The translations under genes were made by a program, and so were the position numbers. Positions 1 through 6,369 of a stretch of 12,714 nt of DNA are shown here, in pieces; the stretch's first letter is position 1; each line of letters opens with the position of its first letter. The notes under the pieces were generated by a model. The model had not been told where the DNA came from and did no database searches. It saw nothing but the letters and a program-made list of their open reading frames with translations. Source of the stretch: Aalborgiella sp043740415 (GTDB lineage: Bacteria; Pseudomonadota; Gammaproteobacteria; Burkholderiales; Burkholderiaceae_C); contig JAYUCJ010000048.1 of NCBI GenBank assembly GCA_043740415.1, forward strand, positions 1 through 12,714, in the 5' to 3' direction.

Positions 1-1370
1 GTGGCTTCTGGCTTGCCGTAGCGGATGTTTTCTAGCGCACTGGTCGAGAAAATCACCGCATCTTGCGGCACGATGCCGATGCGGCTGCGCAAATCTTGCA
101 GATTCAGAGTACTGGTTTCCACGCCGTCCAGCTTGATACTGCCCGTTTTCGGGTCGTAAAAACGCAGCAGCAGCTGGAACACCGTGCTTTTACCTGCGCC
201 GCTTGGGCCAACCAGAGCGACGGTTTCGCCAGCTTTCACGTACAAGCTGAATTTGGTCAATGCCGTTTGCAGTGGGCGGGATGGATAATTGAACTCAATT
301 GCTTCAAATTTAATAGCGCTTCCAGCAACAGATACGCCGGCTAGAGCCGGATTTTTAGGGGATTGGATGGGGGAGTTGGTGTCCAGCAGCTCCATCAAAC
401 GCTCAGTCGCACCGGCGGCTCGCAGCAGGTCGCCATAGGTTTCGCCCAAGACCGCAAAGGCGCTGGCCAAGATGATGATGTAAACCACCGTTTGTCCCAA
501 ATGCCCCGCCGTCATCGTGCCCTGCATCACCGCCTGCGTGCCTTGGTACAAGCCCCAGAGCAAGCCCGCGCTGGTGGCGATGATGATGAAGGCGACCAAA
601 ATAGCGCGGGCTTTGCTGCGTGTCACGGCGGTTTTGAAGCCGTTGTTGGTGGACAGGTCGAATCTGGCGGCTTCTTTGTCTTCCGCCGCGTAGCTTTGCA
701 CCACGGGGATGGCGTTCAGCACCTCCGCCGCGATGGCGCTGGAGTCCGCAATGCGGTCTTGGCTGGCGCGCGACAGTTTGCGCACCTTGCGGCCAAAGTA
801 CATGGACGGCATCACAATCAGCACCAAAGCGCCCAGCACCTGCAGCATCACATACGGGTTTGTCCAAATCAAAATCCCCAGCGCACCGATACCCATCACG
901 GCGTTGCGCAGCCCCATCGACAGCGACGAGCCGACCACGGTTTGCACCAGCGTGGTGTCGGCGGACAAGCGCGACAGCACTTCGCCGGTTTGCGTGGTTT
1001 CAAAAAACTGCGGGCTTTGGCGCAACACGTGCGAATACACCGCGTTGCGGATGTCCGCCGTGACGCGTTCGCCTAGCCAGCTGACGGTGTAAAAGCGTGC
1101 GGCGCTGAACACACCCAGCGCCACGGCAACGCCAAACAGCGCAAAAAAGTGATTCCGCAGCGCCATGACGGACTCGCCTTTGTCGGTGTTGACCAAGCCA
1201 CCGTCTATCAAACTGCGCAGCGCCAGCGGAAAAGCCAGTGTCGAGACGGCCGCCATCACCAAAAACAGCAAAGCCAGTCCAATTTGCAGCCGATAAGGCC
1301 GCAAAAACGGCAAAAGCCCCGAAATAGAGCGCGGGGAGGTGCCTTTTGGGCGGTCAGAAACAGTGGTCAT
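1..1370 (-). CDS. MsbA-related ABC exporter, fused permease and ATPase (partial, C-terminus beyond left edge)
   Basis: An inner-membrane half-transporter with permease and ATPase fused in one chain, expected to work as a homodimer exporting a lipid or other hydrophobic substrate. 456 residues are visible and the frame is open to the window edge; family members are usually about 580-620 aa. Hydrophobic segments lie near residues 26-48, 72-92, 152-192, 256-274 and 290-310, forming the transmembrane domain. The nucleotide-binding domain starts near residue 355, with Walker A GPSGAGKST at 388-396 and the Q-loop glutamine at about 436 (VPQD). The ABC signature, Walker B and H-loop would lie beyond the window. 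The start is the ATG at 1368-1370, which gives a normal N-terminus (MTTVSDRPKG) before the first membrane segment; there is no clear Shine-Dalgarno sequence. The linker at residues 339-358 is made of a dispersed 56-bp repeat. It resembles the MsbA-related exporter group; the substrate cannot be told from sequence. It lies downstream of hemH on the same strand after a 163-bp gap. Confidence 0.9.
   Translation of the reverse strand, partial: MTTVSDRPKGTSPRSISGLLPFLRPYRLQIGLALLFLVMAAVSTLAFPLALRSLIDGGLVNTDKGESVMALRNHFFALFGVAVALGVFSAARFYTVSWLGERVTADIRNAVYSHVLRQSPQFFETTQTGEVLSRLSADTTLVQTVVGSSLSMGLRNAVMGIGALGILIWTNPYVMLQVLGALVLIVMPSMYFGRKVRKLSRASQDRIADSSAIAAEVLNAIPVVQSYAAEDKEAARFDLSTNNGFKTAVTRSKARAILVAFIIIATSAGLLWGLYQGTQAVMQGTMTAGHLGQTVVYIIILASAFAVLGETYGDLLRAAGATERLMELLDTNSPIQSPKNPALAGVSVAGSAIKFEAIEFNYPSRPLQTALTKFSLYVKAGETVALVGPSGAGKSTVFQLLLRFYDPKTGSIKLDGVETSTLNLQDLRSRIGIVPQDAVIFSTSALENIRYGKPEA
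299..354 (+). repeat. 56-bp dispersed repeat, copy 1 (inside ABC exporter linker)
   Basis: This stretch aligns without gaps to the copies at 3193-3248, 5123-5178 and 5372-5427. Shared blocks are TTGCT at the left end, a central region ending in ATAC, then CGGCTAG and a terminal ATTT. It is the most diverged copy in the core (GCGCTTCCAGCAACAGATAC). It lies antisense to the host gene and is read in frame as the linker between membrane and ATPase domains (residues 339-358, containing ALAG). Confidence 0.65.
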
Positions 1371-1533
1371 TTGGGCTAGCTTAGGGAAATTGGTGAAATT
1401 GCAAGTTGCAGAATACGTTAAATGCGAGATTATCCACATGCCCGTTCGCCCTGAGCTTGTCGAAGGGTTCATGAAGACTTCGACAAGCTCAGTCCGAACG
1501 GATAAGGTTATGAACGCAGGAGTAAAGAGGGAT
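1371..1533. other. Intergenic gap between hemH and the ABC exporter gene
   Basis: There is no credible gene in this 163-bp gap. It holds one full palindromic repeat (1442-1501). No convincing -35/-10 pair for the ABC exporter was seen on the minus strand, so the gene may be read through from hemH or use a weak promoter. Confidence 0.6.
1442..1501. repeat. Palindromic dispersed repeat (TTCGACAAGCTCAG type), full copy 1
   Basis: Perfect 15-bp inverted arms, CTGAGCTTGTCGAAG at 1451-1465 and its complement at 1478-1492, are extended outward by CCGTTCG (1442-1448) and CGAACGG (1495-1501) across a 2-bp mismatch. The loop is about 12 nt. The same sequence recurs at 4149-4200 and, as a single arm, at 6087-6110. 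It is REP-like in form. No T-run follows on either strand, so it is not a standard intrinsic terminator, although the RNA would fold strongly after the hemH stop. Confidence 0.85.
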
Positions 1534-2670
1534 TTAATCCTTCGCGCCCAACTTCAGCGCCTCATCTCGCATCGTTTTCAGCGCCGCAGCATCCTCAACT
1601 GAGTTTCGTTGAGTCGGCCAGCCGCTCAAATGCTTTTGCGTGATGCTGGACAGCGCAGACAGCCAAGCCGAGTCGTCGTTCAGGCACGGAATGTAATTGA
1701 AGGTTTGCCCACCCGCAGCTGTGAAGGCGTGGCGCACTTCCATGTTAATCTCTTCCAGCGTTTCCAAGCCATCGCAGTTAAAACCTGGGCAGATCACATC
1801 AATGCGTTTGACGCCGCTTTTCGCCATGGCAATCACGGTCGGCTCTGTATAGGGTTGTAGCCACTTGGCGCGGCCCAGGCGAGATTGAAAAGTCACTTTG
1901 TACTGCGTCGCGCTCAAGCCCAGTGCTTCGGCCAGCAGTCGGGCGGTTTTGTAGCACTCGCAGTGGTAGGCGTCGCCCAAGTGCAAGCTGCGCTCGGGGA
2001 TGCCGTGAAAGCTCATCACCAGCATGTCTTTTTGGTCAAAATTCGGTTTGCCGTTGATTTGCCACTGCTTGCGCACGCTTTTCTCCAGCGCGGCGATATA
2101 GCCCACATCATCGTGGTAGCGGTTCACAAAGCGCAGCTCAGGAATGCTGCGCACCTGCGACGCCCAAGCGTAAACCTGGTCAAACACGGCAGCGGTGGTG
2201 GTGGATGAGTACTGCGGATAGGCAGGCAATATCAGCACGCGGCTGATACCTTCCGCTTTGAATTTATCCAGCTGTGTCTTGATCGACGGGCACACTTCGC
2301 CCGTGGTGTAGCACATGGCGTAGCGCACAGTCACGCGGTGCCCCGCTTCGCCCAGCCAGCCTTGCAAGAGATTGGCTTGCTTCTCCGTCCAAATTTTCAG
2401 CGGTGAACCATCTTTCATCCAAATCGACGCATACTTTTTTGCCGACTTTGTGGAACGAAACGGAGCTATGATGCCATTCAAAATGAACCACCAAATGAGG
2501 CGCGGAAGCTCCACCACGCGCGGGTCGCTCAAAAATTGCTTCAAATAAATCCGCAGCGCCGCAGCGGTGGGCGCGTCTGGCGTGCCTAGGTTGCAGAGCA
2601 AAACAGCGGTGGTGGCGTTGTTGGCAGGCGCTTTGCCGTGGGTGAACTTGGGTTCGGGTTGAAAAGTCAT
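1534..2670 (-). CDS. hemH: Ferrochelatase (protoporphyrin/coproporphyrin ferrochelatase)
   Basis: Inserts ferrous iron into the porphyrin ring at the end of heme synthesis; a cytoplasmic or membrane-associated enzyme. The protein is 378 aa when started at the ATG at 2668-2670, near the usual family length. An upstream extension of the frame to 2742 would run into the end of hpnE and add an atypical 24-residue leader, so the shorter form is chosen. The N-terminal core begins AVLLCNLGTPDAP (about residues 22-34). The catalytic histidine is H222 in MSFHGIPERS. The conserved block TFQSRLGRAKWL lies at about 260-271, and CPGFNCDGLETLEEI at about 295-308 carries the conserved acidic residue (E303). 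The gene starts 31 bp after the hpnE stop on the same strand, which suggests cotranscription with the squalene genes, although the pathways are not directly linked. The Shine-Dalgarno sequence is weak. Confidence 0.96.
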   Translation of the reverse strand: MTFQPEPKFTHGKAPANNATTAVLLCNLGTPDAPTAAALRIYLKQFLSDPRVVELPRLIWWFILNGIIAPFRSTKSAKKYASIWMKDGSPLKIWTEKQANLLQGWLGEAGHRVTVRYAMCYTTGEVCPSIKTQLDKFKAEGISRVLILPAYPQYSSTTTAAVFDQVYAWASQVRSIPELRFVNRYHDDVGYIAALEKSVRKQWQINGKPNFDQKDMLVMSFHGIPERSLHLGDAYHCECYKTARLLAEALGLSATQYKVTFQSRLGRAKWLQPYTEPTVIAMAKSGVKRIDVICPGFNCDGLETLEEINMEVRHAFTAAGGQTFNYIPCLNDDSAWLSALSSITQKHLSGWPTQRNSVEDAAALKTMRDEALKLGAKD

Positions 2671-2701
2671 GGCCGCATTTTCGCTTAGATTTCGCTTGAA
2701 T

Positions 2702-4141
2702 CTACAAAAGTCCCACGGCCTGCTGTGCACTACGTACCGCACCTTCCAGCGTGGCGGGGTAGGGCCCAGCGACGTAATCGCCGCACACCAGCAAACCGGG
2801 GGCGATTTGGTTCGCAGGCCGCTGCAGGCCAGGCGTGCAGGCGAACGTGGCGCGTTTTTCTATGATGGTTTGGATGGGCTGCAGGTCTGGTAAATTGAGA
2901 TGTGACCTGCCTTGGACAATCACTTTTTCTTGCAACGCAAACCGATCGCCCTGGCTGGCACTGACGACGAAGGCGAGTAAACCATGTTCACCGCCCAATT
3001 GCCCACGATCAAAAACAAATTGGGCGGGGTTTTGAGCTTCAGATCCTGAATCACTCCGCAAAGCCAGCATGGGCTGCGACAGCTTCGCATCTTTAGCATA
3101 GGCGTAAACGGTGGCGATAGCTTCATAGCGCAGCGCGTTCACGCTGTTTTGCCAATCTTGCACCTCGCGTCGCAGCAAATGTTCCAGTTCTTTTGCTATT
3201 TTATTCGTAGCTGCATAGGCAATATTTATGCCGGCTAGTGCCATATTTGAGGGTGAGCCAGCCAATATGACGGCATCAAATGTTTGCTTGACGGTCGTTG
3301 CGCTGATTTGCCAGCCTGTGTTGCTGTAATCAATGCTTTCCACCCGTTCCCCCAGCAGCACTTTGCCCCCATGTTTGAGCAGCCAAGCGGCGGCGGGGTG
3401 GGGGAAGAGGTTGGACAAATCGCGGGTGGGAATCAGCAAGTTAGCGCTGCCAAATGTTGTATTTCTAGAGGTTTTTTCGTCGATTTGGATATGAACTTCA
3501 GTGTTTGGGCTAAACATCGCGTCTTGCAGCACCCGCAAAAAAACCTGCGCACTGGCGTCCGCCATGGGTGTGTTGAGTGCGGACAGGCACAGTGGTTCAA
3601 TCAGTTCTGCCATCACGCGTGGGGTGATTTTTGGGTTTGATCGCTCACAGAGTTGCAACACGCTGAGGTGCTGCGAGCAAGTGAACCCACCGCGTTGCCA
3701 GCCCGATGCCGCCCGCAAAAGCGCCAGTTTGTCGCCCCAAGTCCAACCTTTTGCCGTCAAAATGCCCCAAGCAGCGTCTAAACCGACAATCCAAGGCGCT
3801 GGCCAATCGGGGAGTTTTAGCCCTGTTTTGTCGGGGAACTGCAGCGTCAACGGCAGCCGCAACAGCGCGTTTTCAAGGTTCACGCCCACGGTTTGCATCA
3901 GCTTCAAAGTCTCAGAATACGCGCCAATCAGGATGTGCTGGCCGTTGTCTAGTGATACAGGTGTGCCGTCAGGCAAAGTGCTGGCATGAGAGCCAGAAAC
4001 AACCCTAGCCCGCCCACCTAGAGCGTGAGATGCTTCAAAAACTGTAGCGTGGTGGCCTGCTTGAATAGCTGCCACAGCAGCCGCCATGCCCGCCCAGCCG
4101 CCGCCTACGATGGCGATGTTCTTTTTAAGTTCAGATTGCAT
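2702..4141 (-). CDS. hpnE: Hydroxysqualene dehydroxylase, FAD-dependent
   Basis: Third step of the bacterial HpnCDE squalene route: reductive removal of the hydroxyl group from hydroxysqualene to give squalene, the precursor of hopanoids. The protein is an amine-oxidase/phytoene-desaturase-like flavoprotein of 479 aa. The FAD-binding Rossmann motif is at the N-terminus (IAIVGGGWAGMAAAVAAIQ, about residues 9-27), followed by VFEASHALGGRARV (about 34-47). The C-terminal flavin motif is LLVCGDYVAGPYPATLEGAV (about 450-469). It is somewhat long for the family as I know it. One extra stretch, residues 298-317, is encoded by a copy of the 56-bp dispersed repeat; another possible insertion is residues 211-230. 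The start is the ATG at 4139-4141, just before the Rossmann strand; no good Shine-Dalgarno sequence is visible. A 74-bp gap with a palindromic repeat separates it from hpnD. A related C30 carotenoid enzyme is the main alternative, but the hpnC/hpnD neighbours favour HpnE. Confidence 0.93.
   Translation of the reverse strand: MQSELKKNIAIVGGGWAGMAAAVAAIQAGHHATVFEASHALGGRARVVSGSHASTLPDGTPVSLDNGQHILIGAYSETLKLMQTVGVNLENALLRLPLTLQFPDKTGLKLPDWPAPWIVGLDAAWGILTAKGWTWGDKLALLRAASGWQRGGFTCSQHLSVLQLCERSNPKITPRVMAELIEPLCLSALNTPMADASAQVFLRVLQDAMFSPNTEVHIQIDEKTSRNTTFGSANLLIPTRDLSNLFPHPAAAWLLKHGGKVLLGERVESIDYSNTGWQISATTVKQTFDAVILAGSPSNMALAGINIAYAATNKIAKELEHLLRREVQDWQNSVNALRYEAIATVYAYAKDAKLSQPMLALRSDSGSEAQNPAQFVFDRGQLGGEHGLLAFVVSASQGDRFALQEKVIVQGRSHLNLPDLQPIQTIIEKRATFACTPGLQRPANQIAPGLLVCGDYVAGPYPATLEGAVRSAQQAVGLL
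3193..3248 (+). repeat. 56-bp dispersed repeat, copy 2 (inside hpnE)
   Basis: Aligns end to end without gaps to the intergenic copy at 5123-5178. Shared are TTGCTATTTT at the left, TAGCTGC in the core, then GGCTAG and CATATTT at the right. It lies antisense to hpnE and is translated as residues 298-317 (containing ALAGINIAYAATNKIAK), in the same reading frame as copy 1 in the ABC exporter: both give ALAG. Confidence 0.8.
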
Positions 4142-4148
4142 ATGTTTT

Positions 4149-4200
4149 ACCGTTCGGGCTGAGCTTGTCGAAGCCTTTCGACAGGCTCAAGGCGAACGGT
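4149..4200. repeat. Palindromic dispersed repeat, full copy 2, between hpnD and hpnE
   Basis: Outer arms ACCGTTCG (4149-4156) and CGAACGGT (4193-4200) are perfect complements. Inner arms GAGCTTGTCGAA (4161-4172) and TTCGACAGGCTC (4177-4188) pair with one G-T wobble, leaving a loop of only about 4 nt. It fills most of the 74-bp hpnD-hpnE gap, so a polycistronic message would carry a long hairpin there. This could affect mRNA stability or hpnE translation. Confidence 0.85.
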
Positions 4201-4215
4201 GTTGTGAGAATCATT

Positions 4216-5076
4216 TCAAACTTTGCCAAGAGCCTGAACTTTCCATGCCAGCCACATTTTTCGCAGCGGGGTGAGTTTGATGCGCTGCGTCATCACCGCA
4301 AAGTTGTCCCGCTCAATCTCACGCAACAAGCTGCGGTAAATGCTCGCCATCATCAAGCCCGGCTTTTGGGTGCGAAAGTCAGCTGGCGGCAGCATTTGCA
4401 TCGCCTCGTCATACAAACCGTGCGCCCGCTGCGCTTGGAAAGTCATCAAAGCGGCAAACCGAGGCTGAAAATCAGGAAGCACCGTTTTCGCATCGTATTT
4501 CAGCAGCTCGTGCGCTTTCACGTCAAACTGCTGCAGCTCGTTCATAGGCAAGTAAATCCGCCCCCGCCGAGCGTCTTCACCTACGTCGCGGATGATGTTG
4601 GTCAGCTGAAAAGCCTGCCCAAGTTTGTGGGCATATTCCGTCGTTTTCGGGTCAGTCTGCCCAAAAATCTTAGCCGCCACCTCGCCCACCACACCAGCCA
4701 CCAAGTGGCAATAGCGCTGTAAATTGGGGTAATCCAAGTAGCGCGACTGGTTCAAATCCATCTGGCAGCCATCAATCACCGCCTGCAAATGTCGCTCTTC
4801 AATGCCATAAATGGTGCAAAGCGGCATCAGCGCCTTCATCACCGGGTGCGTAGGGTTGCCTTTAAACGATTTATCTACCTCCGACGCCCACCAAGCCAGT
4901 TTGGTGGCCGCTACGCCAGGGTCCACCATCTCATCCACCACATCGTCCACCTCCCGGCAAAACGCGTAAAACGCCGTAATCGCCGCGCGGCGCGGCTTGG
5001 GCAGGAACAGGAAAGCGTAATAAAAACTGCTGCCAGAAGCGGCAGCTTTCTCTTGGACGTATTGCTCTGGGGTCAT
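4216..5076 (-). CDS. hpnD: Presqualene diphosphate synthase
   Basis: First committed step of squalene synthesis: head-to-head condensation of two farnesyl diphosphates to presqualene diphosphate. It is a cytoplasmic all-alpha squalene/phytoene-synthase family enzyme. Two aspartate-rich motifs that bind magnesium-diphosphate are present: DDVVDE (D44 to D48) and RDVGEDARRGRIYLP (D164 to D168). SSFYYAFLFLP near the N-terminus is also typical. The protein is 286 aa from the ATG at 5074-5076 (MTPEQYVQEKAAASGSS). The frame can be extended five codons to a GTG at 5089-5091, but the ATG gives the usual family N-terminus; neither has a clear Shine-Dalgarno sequence. It lies between hpnC and hpnE on the same strand. 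The split from HpnC rests on closeness to the HpnD type of sequence and gene order. Phytoene synthase is the less likely alternative. Confidence 0.93.
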   Translation of the reverse strand: MTPEQYVQEKAAASGSSFYYAFLFLPKPRRAAITAFYAFCREVDDVVDEMVDPGVAATKLAWWASEVDKSFKGNPTHPVMKALMPLCTIYGIEERHLQAVIDGCQMDLNQSRYLDYPNLQRYCHLVAGVVGEVAAKIFGQTDPKTTEYAHKLGQAFQLTNIIRDVGEDARRGRIYLPMNELQQFDVKAHELLKYDAKTVLPDFQPRFAALMTFQAQRAHGLYDEAMQMLPPADFRTQKPGLMMASIYRSLLREIERDNFAVMTQRIKLTPLRKMWLAWKVQALGKV

Positions 5077-5122
5077 GGGCAGTATTGTCACATTGATTTA
5101 TTGGTTTGAATTGGCGTAAAAT

Positions 5123-5178
5123 TTGCTATTTTTATGATAGCTGCTCAGGCAATAAATACAACGGCTAGGGTCATATTT
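5123..5178 (+). repeat. 56-bp dispersed repeat, copy 3 (intergenic, hpnC-hpnD)
   Basis: The only copy of the four outside a coding sequence. It runs from TTGCTATTTTTATG through the core GCTGCTCAGGCAATAAAT to CGGCTAGGGTCATATTT. It shares a 23-bp identical core (5137-5159) with the reversed copy in hpnC (5391-5413), about 230 bp away. It fills much of the 115-bp gap between the hpnC stop and the hpnD start. Confidence 0.85.
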
Positions 5179-5191
5179 AACCCTGTTTTCG

Positions 5192-6049
5192 CTACATCCA
5201 CAGCGTTCGCCACCCAATCACCACATAGTCCAGCTTAGTCAACTTGGGGCGCTTCTCCAGCATCGCATAATCCAGCGCTTTGATTTTGTCTAGGATACGT
5301 AATCCGCCTTGCACGACGAATCTGAGCTCCCAGCCGGCTCTGCCTGGGATTAAATGTGTTAATTGAGAGCTTTTTAGCATCTTAGCCGACGTATTTATTG
5401 CCTGAGCAGCTATTAATTTTGTAGCGTTTTCAGTTTGATTCAAGCTAATTAAGTCTGCGCGGCTGACGTTGAATTGGGCGCAGGCATCTTCGGGTAGGTA
5501 AAACCGGCCACGGGGGATGTCTTGGCTGAGGTCTTGCCAGAAGTTGATGAGTTGCAGAGCGGTGCAGATGTTGTCGCTGTAGCCTAGCGCCACGCTATCT
5601 GTGATGCCGTAAAGGTGCAACAGCAAGCGGCCGACGGGGTTGGCGGAGCGGGTGCAGTAGTCGTGCAATTCGGCTTCGGTTGCGTAGCCTTGGCCGTCGT
5701 GGGTCTTGCGGATGTCTTGTTCGAAGGCGCTGAGTAAGTCGTCTAAGTGTTTGATGGGTAAGGAAAATTTGGCGATGACTGCGGTCAAGGGGGTGAAGAC
5801 ATGCGGCCAACGGGGTGAGACTTGCGCATTTTTTGACGCTGCGATCAAATCGGCGCGGAAGGCGGCTAGGTCGTCCAAGCGCTGCTGTGGGGTGTTATTG
5901 CCTTCGTCCGCAAGGTCGTCCGCGGTACGGGCAAACCAATAAATCGCAGCGATAGCCGAGCGCAAGCGGGGCGGGCAGAGCCAGCTGGCTACGGGGAAGT
6001 TCTCGTAGTGGGTAATTTCTTGAACGGCGGGCTGTGCGTTGTCGGACAT
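5192..6049 (-). CDS. hpnC: Hydroxysqualene synthase
   Basis: Second enzyme of the HpnCDE route: converts presqualene diphosphate to hydroxysqualene, the substrate of HpnE. It is a 285-aa squalene/phytoene-synthase family protein. Aspartate-rich motifs are TADDLADEG (D44 to D48) and INFWQDLSQDIPRGRFYLP (D173 to D177). The conserved tail segment PGRAGWELRFVVQGGLRIL lies at about 235-253. The start is the ATG at 6047-6049 (MSDNAQPAVQEITHYENFPV), with the HYENFPVAS opening expected of HpnC; no strong Shine-Dalgarno sequence. Residues 208-226, in a variable helical region between the second aspartate motif and the tail, are encoded by a reversed copy of the 56-bp repeat without breaking the frame. 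It is the first gene of the minus-strand block, divergent from tRNA-Leu/tig. I saw no clear promoter for it in the 182-bp gap upstream. Confidence 0.92.
   Translation of the reverse strand: MSDNAQPAVQEITHYENFPVASWLCPPRLRSAIAAIYWFARTADDLADEGNNTPQQRLDDLAAFRADLIAASKNAQVSPRWPHVFTPLTAVIAKFSLPIKHLDDLLSAFEQDIRKTHDGQGYATEAELHDYCTRSANPVGRLLLHLYGITDSVALGYSDNICTALQLINFWQDLSQDIPRGRFYLPEDACAQFNVSRADLISLNQTENATKLIAAQAINTSAKMLKSSQLTHLIPGRAGWELRFVVQGGLRILDKIKALDYAMLEKRPKLTKLDYVVIGWRTLWM
5372..5427 (-). repeat. 56-bp dispersed repeat, copy 4 (inside hpnC, reversed)
   Basis: On the minus strand this reads GCTACAAAATTA, then a core identical over 23 bp (5391-5413) to the intergenic copy, then CGGCTAAGATGCTAAAA. 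Unlike copies 1 and 2 it lies sense to its host gene, so the peptide differs (ATKLIAAQAINTSAKMLK, hpnC residues 209-226). The frame stays open through the repeat. Confidence 0.85.
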
Positions 6050-6086
6050 GGCGATAGTTTAGTGGCCTATTTCCTAAGTTAAGGGT

Positions 6087-6110
6087 TTCGACAGGCTCAA
6101 CCCGAACGGT
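6087..6110. repeat. Half copy of the palindromic dispersed repeat
   Basis: A single arm, TTCGACAGGCTCA followed by ACCCGAACGGT, matches the right arm of the copies at 1442-1501 and 4149-4200. The partner arm is absent. It lies 38 bp upstream of the hpnC start, in the divergent gap. Confidence 0.75.
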
Positions 6111-6135
6111 ATTTACAAGTTGCTATCAAGTGGGC

Positions 6136-6164
6136 TTCATCGTCAAAGCTAATCAGGTTAAAAT
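6136..6164 (+). promoter_or_regulatory. Possible promoter for tRNA-Leu (and perhaps tig)
   Basis: A -10-like TAAAAT at 6159-6164 lies about 68 bp upstream of the tRNA. A poor -35 (TTCATC, 6136-6141) sits 17 bp further up. Only the -10 is a fair match, so this is tentative. No terminator is seen between tRNA-Leu and tig, so tig could be cotranscribed. Confidence 0.25.
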
Positions 6165-6231
6165 AGAGAGCTAACCAATTTTGAGGGCACGCTTGTAACC
6201 AATCAAGCTGCAAAGTTTTGAGTTTTTCGAT

Positions 6232-6318
6232 GCGCGGGTGGCGAAATTGGTAGACGCACCAGGTTTAGGTCCTGACGTCCGCAAGGATGTGGGGGTTCGA
6301 GTCCCCCCCCGCGCACCA
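6232..6318 (+). tRNA. tRNA-Leu, anticodon UAG
   Basis: An 87-nt class II tRNA. The acceptor stem pairs GCGCGGG (6232-6238) with CCCGCGC (6308-6314), followed by A and the encoded CCA (6316-6318). The D-arm contains the AAATTGGTAGACGC block typical of tRNA-Leu. The anticodon loop TTTAGGT gives anticodon UAG (reads CUN). A long variable arm (GTCCGCAAGGATG region) and a T-arm with GTTCGAGTC are present. It lies 51 bp upstream of tig. Confidence 0.97.
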
Positions 6319-6369
6319 TCGATAAGCTGTTTTTGATTTATTTTTTTGACACATTTAAGTGAGAACGCC

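Noticed and set aside
363..1076. Plus-strand open frame of 237 codons, rich in His, Gln and Arg
   Set aside because: It is the antisense of the ABC exporter, has biased low-complexity composition and no recognisable domain. The minus-strand frame has clear membrane segments and a Walker A motif.
6119..6153. TTGCTATCAA at about 6120, resembling the left end of the 56-bp repeat
   Set aside because: Only the first seven bases match; the core and right-end blocks are absent, so it is not called a copy.
6346..6369. TTGACA at 6346-6351 as a -35 element for tig
   Set aside because: A -10 at normal spacing would fall at or inside the tig start codon, leaving no room for a leader and ribosome binding site.
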